Source: UBA1672 sp964587815 (GTDB taxonomy: Bacteria > Pseudomonadota > Alphaproteobacteria > Micavibrionales > Micavibrionaceae). Taken from it: a DNA stretch of 64,000 nucleotides. Position numbers and translations under genes: made by a program. Within the stretch, counting starts at the first letter, position 1; each line of letters opens with the position of its first letter. The stretch lies in NCBI GenBank assembly GCA_964587815.1, contig CAZPMH010000008.1:30109-94108 (forward strand), read 5' to 3'. This document shows, one piece after another, positions 24,397-33,325 of the stretch. The notes below the pieces were generated by a model that had not been told where the DNA came from, ran no database searches, and was given only the letters and a program-made list of their open reading frames with translations.

Positions 24397-25532
24397 GCCT
24401 TGTAAAGGCAGAAGATAGCCATGCGGAAACGTGGCCTGACGAACCCCAGCGATTCTCAGAAGAAGATGTCGATGACTTTCTTTTGTGGTGCGTAAAGCAG
24501 AACTCTTCAGATATTAGTATTCAAAGTGAGCGCCCCGTTTATAACGAAATTAACGGTGAACTTTATCCGGGAACATTCCGTGCGATTGATGCTGCGGATA
24601 TGTCGGTCTTCTTACAAAAACTTTACGGGCCTGAGGCACAAGCGCGATTGGCTTCTGCAAAAGACCTCGATGTGTCTTACGAGATCAGGCCCGATCGATA
24701 TACGCGCATTCGCTTTCGTGTGAATATTACGGCGATTCTTACAAAAGGGCGTGACGGCGCGCAGATTACGATGCGTAGTTTGCCGAGTGAGCCGCCAACC
24801 ATGAAAGACCTGAATATTGAGCAGGAGATTATGGATAACTGGGCTCCGCGTCAGGGCTTAGTGATTATCACAGGGCCGACCGGTTCGGGTAAAAGTACGT
24901 TGCTTGCTGCAGGAAACCGCATGTTGCTGGAGCGTCCGCGTGGTTGCGGTAAAATGCTGACTTATGAGGCGCCGATTGAATATGTATATGACAATATTCA
25001 AAGTCCGCGCTCTCTTGTCTCGCAAACAGAAATTCCACGCCACCTGCCCGATTTTGCGCACGGGATTCGTAATGCCTTGCGCCGTAAACCTGAAGTTATT
25101 CTGGTTGGTGAGGCGCGTGACAGAGAGACGATTAACGCTTCTATCGAGGCGGCCCAGACGGGTCACGCGGTTTATACAACAACCCACACACTTGGCGTTG
25201 CGAATACGGTTCAGCGTATGTTGTCATCCTATGAAATGGATGAACGTGAAGAACGCGCGGTTGCACTGGTCGAGACATTGCGTCTTATCGTAACGCAAGC
25301 CTTGGTTCCGCGTGTCGGCGGTGGGCGTTGCGGTGTAAGGGAATGGATGATCTTCCCTGATGAAGTGCGCGAAAAGTTAATGGACATGCATTTTACAAAG
25401 TGGCCGAACGAGATTCAGCGTAGTGTTGCGCAGTACGGACAAACCATGCAGACATCCGCGGCGATGGCCTTTGAAGAGGGCCAGATTAATCGCCGAAGCT
25501 ATTTGATGCTGTCATCAAGCACGGGCGCATAA
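24375..25532 (+). CDS. dotB: DotB, T4BSS secretion ATPase
   Basis: This 385-residue hexameric ATPase of the PilT/VirB11 superfamily has an N-terminal domain (about 28-140), Walker A GPTGSGKS (167-174), an Asp box region, Walker B VILVGEARD (241-249) and a His box (TGHAVYTTTHT). It is cytoplasmic, docks on DotO and drives substrate export. The gene starts inside dotC, so the two are translationally coupled. Length and motifs are full; it should be functional. Confidence 0.95.
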   Translation: MEARKPVSLVKAEDSHAETWPDEPQRFSEEDVDDFLLWCVKQNSSDISIQSERPVYNEINGELYPGTFRAIDAADMSVFLQKLYGPEAQARLASAKDLDVSYEIRPDRYTRIRFRVNITAILTKGRDGAQITMRSLPSEPPTMKDLNIEQEIMDNWAPRQGLVIITGPTGSGKSTLLAAGNRMLLERPRGCGKMLTYEAPIEYVYDNIQSPRSLVSQTEIPRHLPDFAHGIRNALRRKPEVILVGEARDRETINASIEAAQTGHAVYTTTHTLGVANTVQRMLSSYEMDEREERAVALVETLRLIVTQALVPRVGGGRCGVREWMIFPDEVREKLMDMHFTKWPNEIQRSVAQYGQTMQTSAAMAFEEGQINRRSYLMLSSSTGA

Positions 25533-25624
25533 TTTTATTTCATTTCAATTTTTGTCTTTAACCAAAGATTTAATTTTGGATGATATCCTTGTTTTTTGAG
25601 TGGAAAATATATTAGACTATTCTC

Positions 25625-25921
25625 ATGGTAAAAGAGTTAGAGAACATTGAAGCAAAGATGAATTGGCATTGGCGCGATACTATGCGCACAATACGATTCA
25701 TGAGCTTTGACGCACGCTGTGCTTTTCTTATTCCTGTTTGGCTTTTATATCTGAGATGGTCGACCATCATTTTGTCTTTTGTCGTTTTCTACACCTTTAA
25801 ATTCCTTGAAAATAAGGGCTTAACTTTTCCTGCCGCTCTTCGTGCGTTGCGATGCTGGTTATTGGGGAACGAGCGGCCGGGAGTTATCGGCGAACAGCAC
25901 AAGTTCCTCGATTACGGATGA
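25625..25921 (+). CDS. icmT: IcmT-like inner-membrane protein
   Basis: This 98-residue protein contains the IcmT pattern WRDTMRTIRFMSFDARCAFL followed by one or two short hydrophobic segments and LRCWLLGNERPGV near the C-terminus. IcmT is a small conserved inner-membrane component of Dot/Icm (TraK in IncI plasmids). No strong ribosome site precedes the ATG; an internal ATG at 25658 is an alternative start. It lies 92 bases after dotB. Confidence 0.88.
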   Translation: MVKELENIEAKMNWHWRDTMRTIRFMSFDARCAFLIPVWLLYLRWSTIILSFVVFYTFKFLENKGLTFPAALRALRCWLLGNERPGVIGEQHKFLDYG

Positions 25922-26072
25922 TCCTTTATACGCCGCTTTGTGCGTAAAGATACACGAATTTCGCGCCCCTACTTAATGCTTGAATTTTTATTCAGTCCGC
26001 TATACCCTATGTGATGTTTACGTAAGAACATGTTGTTCTTAAAACACAATTTCTCTGAGGGATATAGAAAAC

Positions 26073-27581
26073 ATGTCATCAAAATACAATCGGACTCTTC
26101 TTACAACTTGCGCTTCCGTTTTGGCTCTCGGCCTCGTTTCAGCGCCGTCATCTTATGCCGGATTTGAATGGACGCCGCCCGAGAAAAAAGAAGTACCCGC
26201 GCCGATTGTTCGTGATGTCCCGCCTGCCGTTGTTCCTGCCCCTGTTATCAGAGCGCCGTTGGAAACCGAAGAGCCCGCCCCTGAGGTGCGCGTTGAGGAC
26301 ATCGAGCCTGTCATCAAAGAACAGCCCATGCCTGTTGTTGTTTCTGAAGATGCGCCTGAAAAGGCTGTTGAGGCAATTGCAGACGCGCCTGAGCCGATGT
26401 CTAAACCTGTTGTTCAAGTTGAGACCCCGCAGATCGCTATTCCCGCAGAGCCTGTAGATGATATGCCTGAGCAAGTCGTGGAAGAGGTTGCCGCGCCTGT
26501 CGTTGAAACAGCCCCCGCCCCTGTGATGCCGGAAATGCCTGCTGAAATTGAAGATGAGGCTGACACTGTTGCCGATACTGTGCCTGTTGTCATTGACGAT
26601 GTGCAGGAAGAGGCAGCACAGCAAACTACGGATTTGGAGGAGGCGCTCGACTCTCTTCCTGATGAAAGTGTACCGTCAGTGGTTCGTGATGTTGAGCCGG
26701 ATGTTCCTGATGAAGAGATGATTGAGGAAGCGGTGGAGCAGGCAATCGAGGAGGTTCCTGCGCCCGAGGATATCATTGATGCAACGCCGCCCACACAGGA
26801 TAATACGCTTGCAATAAAGCCTTTCCCCGAGACGGATGAAAGCATGGCAAGTGGTGAAGCTGTTGTTTTGCCCGCTGATGAAGATGTCGATATAAAAGAT
26901 CTACAGCCCGAAGATGTTGTCGTTAAAGATGATCTGCGTGTGCAGGATCCTTCACCGAAAGAAGATATTTCATGGGAAATTCCTGAAGACTTCTACACGA
27001 TTGAAGGGTTCGGTTCCGATCTTCCGCTGGCACTTGCTTTACGCCAGATTGTGCCTGCGCATTACGCGTTTTCATTCGGATCAGGCGTGAACCCCGGTGA
27101 ATCCGTTTCTTGGGATGGTGGTAAACCTTGGAATGAAGTTTTGGCTGATACGCTGGATACAATTGATGTTCAGTACAAAATTGACGATAAAAAGGTGATT
27201 TTAAAGAAGAAGATCATGCCTTCTCCCCCTGCGATTATGGAAGATAAGCAAGGTGCGTTGGATGTACAAGGCAATGAAGCAAACGATGAGGCTGTAAAAA
27301 TTGCCAGCCTTGTGACATCGCAGAGCAAGCCAGTCATTGAGAAAAACGTTAAGCAGGCAGATGAAGCTGTCGCGTACGCTGATGTTGCATCGGTTGTACC
27401 GAAAATCCAATCATTGGAAGAGAAAGCAGATTCTGAATCACCACTGGACAATATTTACGGCAAAAAAACGGACGACCCGTATGATGGTATAAAAACCAGC
27501 GCTGTCGTGCCGGAGCCCAAGCCGAACACAGAACCGAAAACAGCGAACGCCGAAGCATTGTCAGGCGCAAAAAAAAAATAA
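26073..27581 (+). CDS. TcpQ-like secreted protein, N-terminal part (interrupted)
   Basis: The visible protein has 502 residues. It has a signal peptide (about 1-29, ending SSYAG), a long Pro/Glu/Val/Ala-rich disordered stretch (30-300), then a TcpQ/PilL-C-like globular domain (about 308-378: GFGSDLPLALALRQIVPAHY ... VLADTLDTIDVQYKIDDKK) and another disordered tail. The frame stops right after a run of ten A (27569-27578), while the next frame stays open and continues in the same style to 28680. The likely full product is about 869 residues with two such domains. It sits after icmT in the secretion cluster, so a periplasmic cell-wall or core-associated role is inferred. Confidence 0.8.
   Translation: MSSKYNRTLLTTCASVLALGLVSAPSSYAGFEWTPPEKKEVPAPIVRDVPPAVVPAPVIRAPLETEEPAPEVRVEDIEPVIKEQPMPVVVSEDAPEKAVEAIADAPEPMSKPVVQVETPQIAIPAEPVDDMPEQVVEEVAAPVVETAPAPVMPEMPAEIEDEADTVADTVPVVIDDVQEEAAQQTTDLEEALDSLPDESVPSVVRDVEPDVPDEEMIEEAVEQAIEEVPAPEDIIDATPPTQDNTLAIKPFPETDESMASGEAVVLPADEDVDIKDLQPEDVVVKDDLRVQDPSPKEDISWEIPEDFYTIEGFGSDLPLALALRQIVPAHYAFSFGSGVNPGESVSWDGGKPWNEVLADTLDTIDVQYKIDDKKVILKKKIMPSPPAIMEDKQGALDVQGNEANDEAVKIASLVTSQSKPVIEKNVKQADEAVAYADVASVVPKIQSLEEKADSESPLDNIYGKKTDDPYDGIKTSAVVPEPKPNTEPKTANAEALSGAKKK
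27569..27578 (+). other. A10 homopolymer at the frameshift point
   Basis: Removing one A would join the 26073 frame to the frame that runs through 28680. It could be an assembly error, a true mutation, phase variation, or a transcriptional slippage site. Confidence 0.8.
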
Positions 27582-27852
27582 TTCAAGCGTAGAGCAATCC
27601 GTAGCAAAAATTGAGCCGAGTGAAAGCTCGTTCCCTGACGCGGAAAATTTAGACTTTGTTGATGCTGATGCCGATTCTTCCGAAAGTGCGAAGGATGAAG
27701 GTCTTCCTGTTTTTGAAGCCGACCCTGATGAAGAGGATCAAGCTACAGCTGAAAAGGAAGAGAAAAAGGGTTTTGGTAAACGCGTTTTAGGGTTTTTCGG
27801 TTTCGGGAAGAAGGACGCTGAAGAGCAAGCTGGGACTGCGAATGAAAGCGTT

Positions 27853-28680
27853 ATGGATTTGCAGCCAGCGCCTGCACTCACCGCAGATGATGCACCCGAC
27901 GATGTTACTGATGAAGAGCAATCAGCTGTTCTTGACTCCGGCACGCCGAACAGCCCTTCCGAGCAAATTATTTGGGACAGCGGCATTGCGGAACAAGCCG
28001 AGGATACGACGCCTGATAACGCGCCGATAAGCTTGGTTTCCCACCAAGGCATGGGGCAAGTTGGCGTTTTTACATCCGCTGAAGATGCCGCAATTTTAAG
28101 CCGTGTCAAATCTCCTGAACGATTACAGGTTGTTAAAAAAGACAGTGCCCTCGGTCAGGCAATAAACATGAGCGCGAAGACTGCCGTAGAAGAGACGCCC
28201 GAACCTATTGAGCAGGTGGCTGAGGTGGTAGAGGACATAGCTCCTGCTGAGGACGAGGCCGTTGCTGAAGTTGCTGCTGATGCACCGGTTGAAGTCCCTG
28301 ACGTCGCAACTCCTCAAGAAGAGATGATTAGTGTTGCTGAAGCGACGCCTAATCCTATTTCTGAGCTTGATGATATCGTTGAGGAGACCGCCACAGTTGC
28401 CGTTACAACTGAGATCAACGCACCTGATGATTTAAATGTACGCGTTTGGCAAGCCAAGGACGGCAGAGATTTGAAACGTGTTCTAACGCGTTGGAGCGTG
28501 GTTGAAAATATCAAACTGGATTGGGATGCCGAGAAAAACTACACGCTTGATAAAGATGTGTTTGTAAAAGGCACGTTTAAAAATGCGCTTGAAACGCTTT
28601 TCGGGCGCGGCATGGATGATGCGCCGGATTATGAATTGAGCAACTCACCTGATTATGTTCTGCGCGTTAGCGATAGGTAA
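27853..28680 (+). CDS. TcpQ-like secreted protein, C-terminal part (interrupted)
   Basis: The first usable ATG is at 27853, but this frame is open back to 27571 with no other start and no ribosome site, so it is the continuation of the 26073 gene. The upstream open part includes a basic Gly/Phe patch (KGFGKRVLGFFGFGKK). The product is Pro/Glu/Ala-rich and ends in a second TcpQ-like domain (about 195-275: VWQAKDGRDLKRVLTRWSVV ... FKNALETLFGRG). Alone it would lack a signal peptide. It converges with the hydrolase gene. Confidence 0.75.
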   Translation: MDLQPAPALTADDAPDDVTDEEQSAVLDSGTPNSPSEQIIWDSGIAEQAEDTTPDNAPISLVSHQGMGQVGVFTSAEDAAILSRVKSPERLQVVKKDSALGQAINMSAKTAVEETPEPIEQVAEVVEDIAPAEDEAVAEVAADAPVEVPDVATPQEEMISVAEATPNPISELDDIVEETATVAVTTEINAPDDLNVRVWQAKDGRDLKRVLTRWSVVENIKLDWDAEKNYTLDKDVFVKGTFKNALETLFGRGMDDAPDYELSNSPDYVLRVSDR

Positions 28681-28688
28681 GCACATCA

Positions 28689-29447
28689 TCATTCTTTGAT
28701 ATTGTAATATGAGCCGAAAGCGGCAATGGAGCGGGCGACATATTCGGCTGCTCCTTTTTTGAACAGCAAATGGTCAGCTTTATCTAAGGATATAAAGCTT
28801 TTCGGATGTTTCGCACTCTCATAAAGCTCTGCGGCGTGGTCTATCGCAACCGTTTCATCGACGGGGCTGTGCAGAATCAGGAGTGCTTTTTTCAGTGATG
28901 AGAGCGTATTGGTTATGTTTTGCTGTCGCGCATCGTCCAAAAATTGCTTTTTTATTTTGAACGGGCGGCCGGCAAGCATCACATCAGCCTCGCCTTCTTG
29001 TTCTATCTTCTCCACGTCGGCCTCGAATTGCTTAATAACGTTCGTTGCGTTTGACGGGCTGCCGATAACGGCGACGCTTTTGCATTCAGGCACTTTTGAG
29101 GCGGCGATTAAGGTTGCCGTGCCGCCCAAGGAATGCCCGATCATCAGGGCGGGGCTTTGCAAATTTTCCTTCATATATTCTGCGGCACATACTAAATCCT
29201 GAACGTTTGAAGAAAAATTAGTGTTTTGGAAGTCACCGCTGCTGTTACCCAGACCTGTAAAATCAAAACGGAAAACGGCGATGCCATATTTGTTGAGGGT
29301 TTTTACAATATCATTCGCGGGCTTTATGGCCTTTGTACAGGTAAAGCAATGGGCAAAAAGCGCGTAGTAGCGCGGTTCACTGCTCGGAACATCCAGTTTT
29401 GCCGCCAGAATATCGCCTTGCGCGCCTTTAAATTCAATTTTTGCCAT
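28689..29447 (-). CDS. alpha/beta hydrolase
   Basis: This 252-residue protein has an alpha/beta-hydrolase fold with nucleophile Ser in GHSLGG (about 106), an oxyanion region near HCFTC, an acid in HSPVDET and catalytic His in DKADHLLF. It is close in type to the hydrolase half found fused or linked to OsmC-like proteins. It is cytoplasmic with unknown substrate, and lies convergent to the TcpQ-like gene and downstream of flgL on the same strand. Confidence 0.88.
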   Translation of the reverse strand: MAKIEFKGAQGDILAAKLDVPSSEPRYYALFAHCFTCTKAIKPANDIVKTLNKYGIAVFRFDFTGLGNSSGDFQNTNFSSNVQDLVCAAEYMKENLQSPALMIGHSLGGTATLIAASKVPECKSVAVIGSPSNATNVIKQFEADVEKIEQEGEADVMLAGRPFKIKKQFLDDARQQNITNTLSSLKKALLILHSPVDETVAIDHAAELYESAKHPKSFISLDKADHLLFKKGAAEYVARSIAAFGSYYNIKE

Positions 29448-29491
29448 AACCCTGCCTTACATCCGTTGACATGCAGAATCATGATATCGGT

Positions 29492-30685
29492 TTATATGAA
29501 ATTCACAAGGCTCAGCCTTTGCGTCAGCGCCGTTACGCTATAGGACGCTTCGAGCTGAGTTTGCAGCGTTGTCAAACGCACCGCGACCTCGTTCGTGTCG
29601 ACATCTTCAACCGTGCTGATCGTATTTAGAAGCAATTGCTGTTCGTTCACGTGGCTTTCCTGTGTTTCGTTCATTTGCACGCGCACCGTTTCAAGGCGAA
29701 AGCGGGTTTTATCCAGATCATCAATCGCGGTTGAGACGCGGCGCGTGATTGCGTCGAACAGTTGGTAAAAGTTACCCTGTTGTTCGGATGCGTCTGCGCC
29801 GGGTGCACCTTTCACATCGGGGGTTGCGGGGAAGTTTCCGTCCTCGTACACATCAACAACCGGTGGTAAATTCTCATTTTGTAACACCGCCAGCGTTACC
29901 AGAACATCACGCAGCGCCGTTTCATTGGCGCGTGTTGTGTATTTAAATTCTGCATTATCATCGGCGCGGACAAAGACATCGCCTGATGTACCGCCACTTA
30001 GCGATGTCGAATATCCGATTGCCGCGTCGGTGATGGCGTCAGGGTTTCCTGCCGTTGCTTCCCCGTCGAAAATATCATCAATCAGCTCCTCTGTCGTGAT
30101 CGCGCCGTTTTTCCAGTCCGTTATTAATGTTGAGATTGTTGCATCGAGCGTACCCGTATCCGTGTAGGGCCGCGTTGAGGCGTCAGCTCCTGCGAACAGG
30201 TAGCGCTCCCCTTCCTGTGTGTTTAGCAGGTCGCCGAGGAATGAATAGAGGTTGGTGGCGTGGTCAATGACGGCGGCGAAATCCGTATCAATTTCTGCCG
30301 ATGTATTACCGACAACGGTTGTCTCAACCTCGCTGGTTGCAGGGTCATCGTAACGGACAAGATCGCCGAGCTGGTGGTCACCCTGACGGGAGAAATTGAT
30401 CACTGTGTTTGAGAATTCCGCGCTTTGTTCCTGAAATTCCTCAAGCGCGACCAAGGTGAGAGACAGCGTGTTATCGGCGCGGGTGATATTGTTGATGTAA
30501 ACTTCGACCGAGCTGAGGGATGTGCGCGAGCGAACGGAGGTTAACGCATCCGTGCCTAAGCCTGAATAAGTTTGTGATCTTTTTCCCGTTGCCAGTTGCG
30601 TTGATAACTGGCCAAATTGTTCTTGCTGACGCCCTAAATTTTCAATCTGACGTAAGGCTTGCCCTAAAGTTGAGATATTTGTCAT
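29492..30685 (-). CDS. flgL: flagellar hook-associated protein 3 (FlgL)
   Basis: This 397-residue protein has the flagellin-like N-terminus (TLGQALRQIENLGRQQEQFGQLSTQLATGKR) and C-terminus (TLQTQLEASYSVTALTQRLSLVNFI) that form the coiled-coil core, with a variable domain between. It joins the hook to the filament. It follows flgK by 29 bases, so they form one operon. The C-terminal LEASY...T...LSL motif supports flgL rather than flagellin. Confidence 0.92.
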   Translation of the reverse strand: MTNISTLGQALRQIENLGRQQEQFGQLSTQLATGKRSQTYSGLGTDALTSVRSRTSLSSVEVYINNITRADNTLSLTLVALEEFQEQSAEFSNTVINFSRQGDHQLGDLVRYDDPATSEVETTVVGNTSAEIDTDFAAVIDHATNLYSFLGDLLNTQEGERYLFAGADASTRPYTDTGTLDATISTLITDWKNGAITTEELIDDIFDGEATAGNPDAITDAAIGYSTSLSGGTSGDVFVRADDNAEFKYTTRANETALRDVLVTLAVLQNENLPPVVDVYEDGNFPATPDVKGAPGADASEQQGNFYQLFDAITRRVSTAIDDLDKTRFRLETVRVQMNETQESHVNEQQLLLNTISTVEDVDTNEVAVRLTTLQTQLEASYSVTALTQRLSLVNFI

Positions 30686-30714
30686 GTTTTTTCTGTCCTT
30701 ATTTAAAGCGTTTT

Positions 30715-33114
30715 TTAAAGTACGTTGAGCAGTTCATCGAATAATTCTTCAACCGCGTTAATCACGCGCGCGGAGGCCGAATATGCGGTTTGCACCACAA
30801 TCAAAAGGCCGAGTTCTTCGTCCAAATTCACGCCTGATTCGTCCGTGATTTGTTGATTGAGGAGCGTTGCCAGTGTGTCTTCGTCCTCCTCTCGGCCTTG
30901 AAGGAGTGAGAGCTCTTGGGACACTTCATTCACGATTTTCTGGCTGTAGTCGCTTAGAGACAGAGAGAGGTCAATGCCTGTTTCAATATGCGCCAGAGGG
31001 CCAAGATTATTGATTCTAAATGCGGAAAACTCCCCGCTGCCCACTTCGGACTCAGAGCCGTAGAGTGTATCGCTGATGGGTGAGCGCTCTTCAATGATTC
31101 CGCCACCTAAATTCTCGTATGTTCCGAACAGTGACTGCGCAATATTCACGCCGTCATCAATGGATGTTCGGCCCAAGGCGGTTCCTGCTAATGTTGCGCC
31201 TTCCGTTGTGAACGGCCCGCCGACAATGCGTATATCCCCGCCGAAATCAGGGTTGGTGAAACTGTTACCCGGGCGTAGAGATAAGAAACCGTCCGCATCG
31301 ATTTGCACCGCTAAATCAGGCACAGCCTCCAGTTTCGCGATCAGTTCAGCTTCCGTATCTGCGGGTGCAATTGTGATTCGAATCGGTTCGTTATTGCCGA
31401 CGGAGATGTCAAAATACGGATCTTGTGCCTGTACCAGTTGCTCGCCTAAACCGACAAAAGCAAAGCCTTGGTCAGAAATCGGGTCTGTCGGGCTGTTTAA
31501 AACCTCAATATTGCTGCGGCTGTTCAGGGTTAATCTTCCATCGGCGTTTACGCCAGCCGTTGCGCCGAAGTCAGCGACGATGTTTGCCCAATCAGGATCG
31601 GCCGTGATCGCATCAACCAGATCTTGCGCTGCATTCACGCCACCTGCGGGGATTGCGCTTAGGTCTATCTCCACGTCATATGGGCCTGTGCCGATGTCGG
31701 GATCGTCAAAGCGGATGATAAAGTTGTCCGTTTCGTTTGGCGCGGTTCCGAACACATCGGGCCCACCGGCAGCAACGATATTCGCTACACTTGCGTAATT
31801 CGTCAGGCTGACACCGCTTTGTAGTGTTGCGTTACTTCTAAGGCCCAACCATTCTTGCAACGTTGTGCCGCCTGTCGCTGCCGCGCGTAAATCAACAGAT
31901 GTTGCAGGATCTGCATTGGTTGCCGTTTGGAAATTCACTTCGCCAAAAGTGTATTCGATCACGCGGCGGATAATGTCGTTGGCATCAATTGACTGGCCTG
32001 TTTGGCCAAACGTCCCTGTTCTTACGAGATCAGGATTGTCCAGCACGACGCTGTTCACCTCTATGAGCGAGGAAAAGCCGACATATTCAACGGGTGTTAC
32101 GGGGTCTGTCGTCAGATCGGGCGGTGTGTCAGGCGGTATTGTGCCCGACTGGTCGGTGAACAGCCGCAGACCTTGTGCCTCAAAACGGATGGCGAGCTTA
32201 TGCGCCAGCTCATCCAGCTGCGCGGTTTGTTTGGGGAATGTTTCGTCGCGCAATGTGATCAAACCTTCCAGCCGTCCGCCAAGGCCCCGCTCCGTAATGT
32301 CCACGGCGGCGGGCGTTTCGCGAGGGTCGCCGACGAAAATTCCTGCGGCTGTATCAGGATAGGCGTTGTTCGGTGATAACGGTGTCGGGCGGAAAAACAG
32401 CTCTGCCGCGCGATCGGAAGCCAGCTCCACGCCCTCTCTGGTTTGTATGACAATCACGCCGTCGCCGCGCGTAAATGTGCTGATGTCAATCAGATCCGCG
32501 AGCGCAATAATTGAATTGTCCCGTGCATCTTGTGTTTCAGCAACAGAGGCTTCTGAAATATTGCCGAACCTGATTTGTGTATTAAACTCGGCAATTTGTT
32601 CCAGCAGATCGTTGATTTGCGTCACCACGCCTGCGGCTTCGTTTTGCGCGTCGTTGCGCAGTGTTGTATAGAAATCGGCAAGATCATTGATTTTACGAGA
32701 TGTGTCCTGCGCCTGATCCAAGACATCGGAGAGCAGAAACTGGTCGTTTGGTGCGTTCGCCAAAGCCGCAAAGCTGTTTTGGAGCTCTGATATTTCGGAC
32801 GCAACGGAAAGGTTGGCGTCGGGCGCGCCATGGAATTGGTCGACACGGCTTAGGTAGGAGGCTTGCACGTTGTAAAAGCCGACTTGGCTGACCTGTGTCC
32901 ATAAATCACGCTGCAGGCGGGTATCGACATTGCGGATTACTGTTTCGCCGATGACACCTACAGATCGCCCTTCGACGGCTTGGGAGCTTTGCGGCAAAAT
33001 TTTCCGCGTGTAGCCTTCCGTGCCGACATTTGAGACATTGGTCGAGATCAAATCAATTTGCTGCTGATTGATCCGAAGACCTGACAATGCCGTTGACAGT
33101 GATGATATTCCCAT
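30715..33114 (-). CDS. flgK: flagellar hook-associated protein 1 (FlgK)
   Basis: The 799-residue protein starts with MGISSLSTALSGLRINQQQIDLISTNVSNVGTEGYTRK, the canonical FlgK N-terminus. The C-terminus has GVNLDEELGLLIVVQTAYSASARVINAVEELFDELLNVL, also canonical. The long central region (about 250-690) is enlarged compared with enterobacterial FlgK (about 550 residues) and should be exposed at the hook-filament junction. AGGATAAGCCC precedes the ATG. It shows the organism is flagellated. Confidence 0.95.
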   Translation of the reverse strand: MGISSLSTALSGLRINQQQIDLISTNVSNVGTEGYTRKILPQSSQAVEGRSVGVIGETVIRNVDTRLQRDLWTQVSQVGFYNVQASYLSRVDQFHGAPDANLSVASEISELQNSFAALANAPNDQFLLSDVLDQAQDTSRKINDLADFYTTLRNDAQNEAAGVVTQINDLLEQIAEFNTQIRFGNISEASVAETQDARDNSIIALADLIDISTFTRGDGVIVIQTREGVELASDRAAELFFRPTPLSPNNAYPDTAAGIFVGDPRETPAAVDITERGLGGRLEGLITLRDETFPKQTAQLDELAHKLAIRFEAQGLRLFTDQSGTIPPDTPPDLTTDPVTPVEYVGFSSLIEVNSVVLDNPDLVRTGTFGQTGQSIDANDIIRRVIEYTFGEVNFQTATNADPATSVDLRAAATGGTTLQEWLGLRSNATLQSGVSLTNYASVANIVAAGGPDVFGTAPNETDNFIIRFDDPDIGTGPYDVEIDLSAIPAGGVNAAQDLVDAITADPDWANIVADFGATAGVNADGRLTLNSRSNIEVLNSPTDPISDQGFAFVGLGEQLVQAQDPYFDISVGNNEPIRITIAPADTEAELIAKLEAVPDLAVQIDADGFLSLRPGNSFTNPDFGGDIRIVGGPFTTEGATLAGTALGRTSIDDGVNIAQSLFGTYENLGGGIIEERSPISDTLYGSESEVGSGEFSAFRINNLGPLAHIETGIDLSLSLSDYSQKIVNEVSQELSLLQGREEDEDTLATLLNQQITDESGVNLDEELGLLIVVQTAYSASARVINAVEELFDELLNVL

Positions 33115-33275
33115 GGGCTTATCCTGCTATATCCTTGTTTTTAAATTATTTTTATACGTCCCAAGTATTCTTTCCTATCGCGGCTCACGTGGTTAGGGCG
33201 CCGCGAATTTTGTCTTCAGACGTGTAAAAGCATCTCACATAGTTGTGGACACAAAGATAGCAATGCAAGAGAAGT

Positions 33276-33293
33276 GCCAACTTGGGTGTTGGC
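33276..33293. terminator. possible weak terminator after the five-paralog operon
   Basis: A 6-bp perfect hairpin GCCAAC / GTTGGC lies 33 bases beyond the stop of the last paralog gene. There is no good T run, so confidence is low. The rest of the 33115-33325 gap holds no gene that I can support. Confidence 0.3.
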
Positions 33294-33325
33294 GTGAACA
33301 TCGTTATTTGTTTTGGGTGTTTTGG

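Noticed and set aside
26148..26845. Long open frames on the minus strand opposite the Pro/Glu-rich gene
   Set aside because: They arise from the repetitive codon pattern of the plus-strand gene; the plus frame has signal peptide, domain and context support.
33179..33206. Hairpin CGCGGC/GCCGCG upstream of flgK as a terminator
   Set aside because: The 15-base loop and lack of a T run in the needed direction make it unconvincing.
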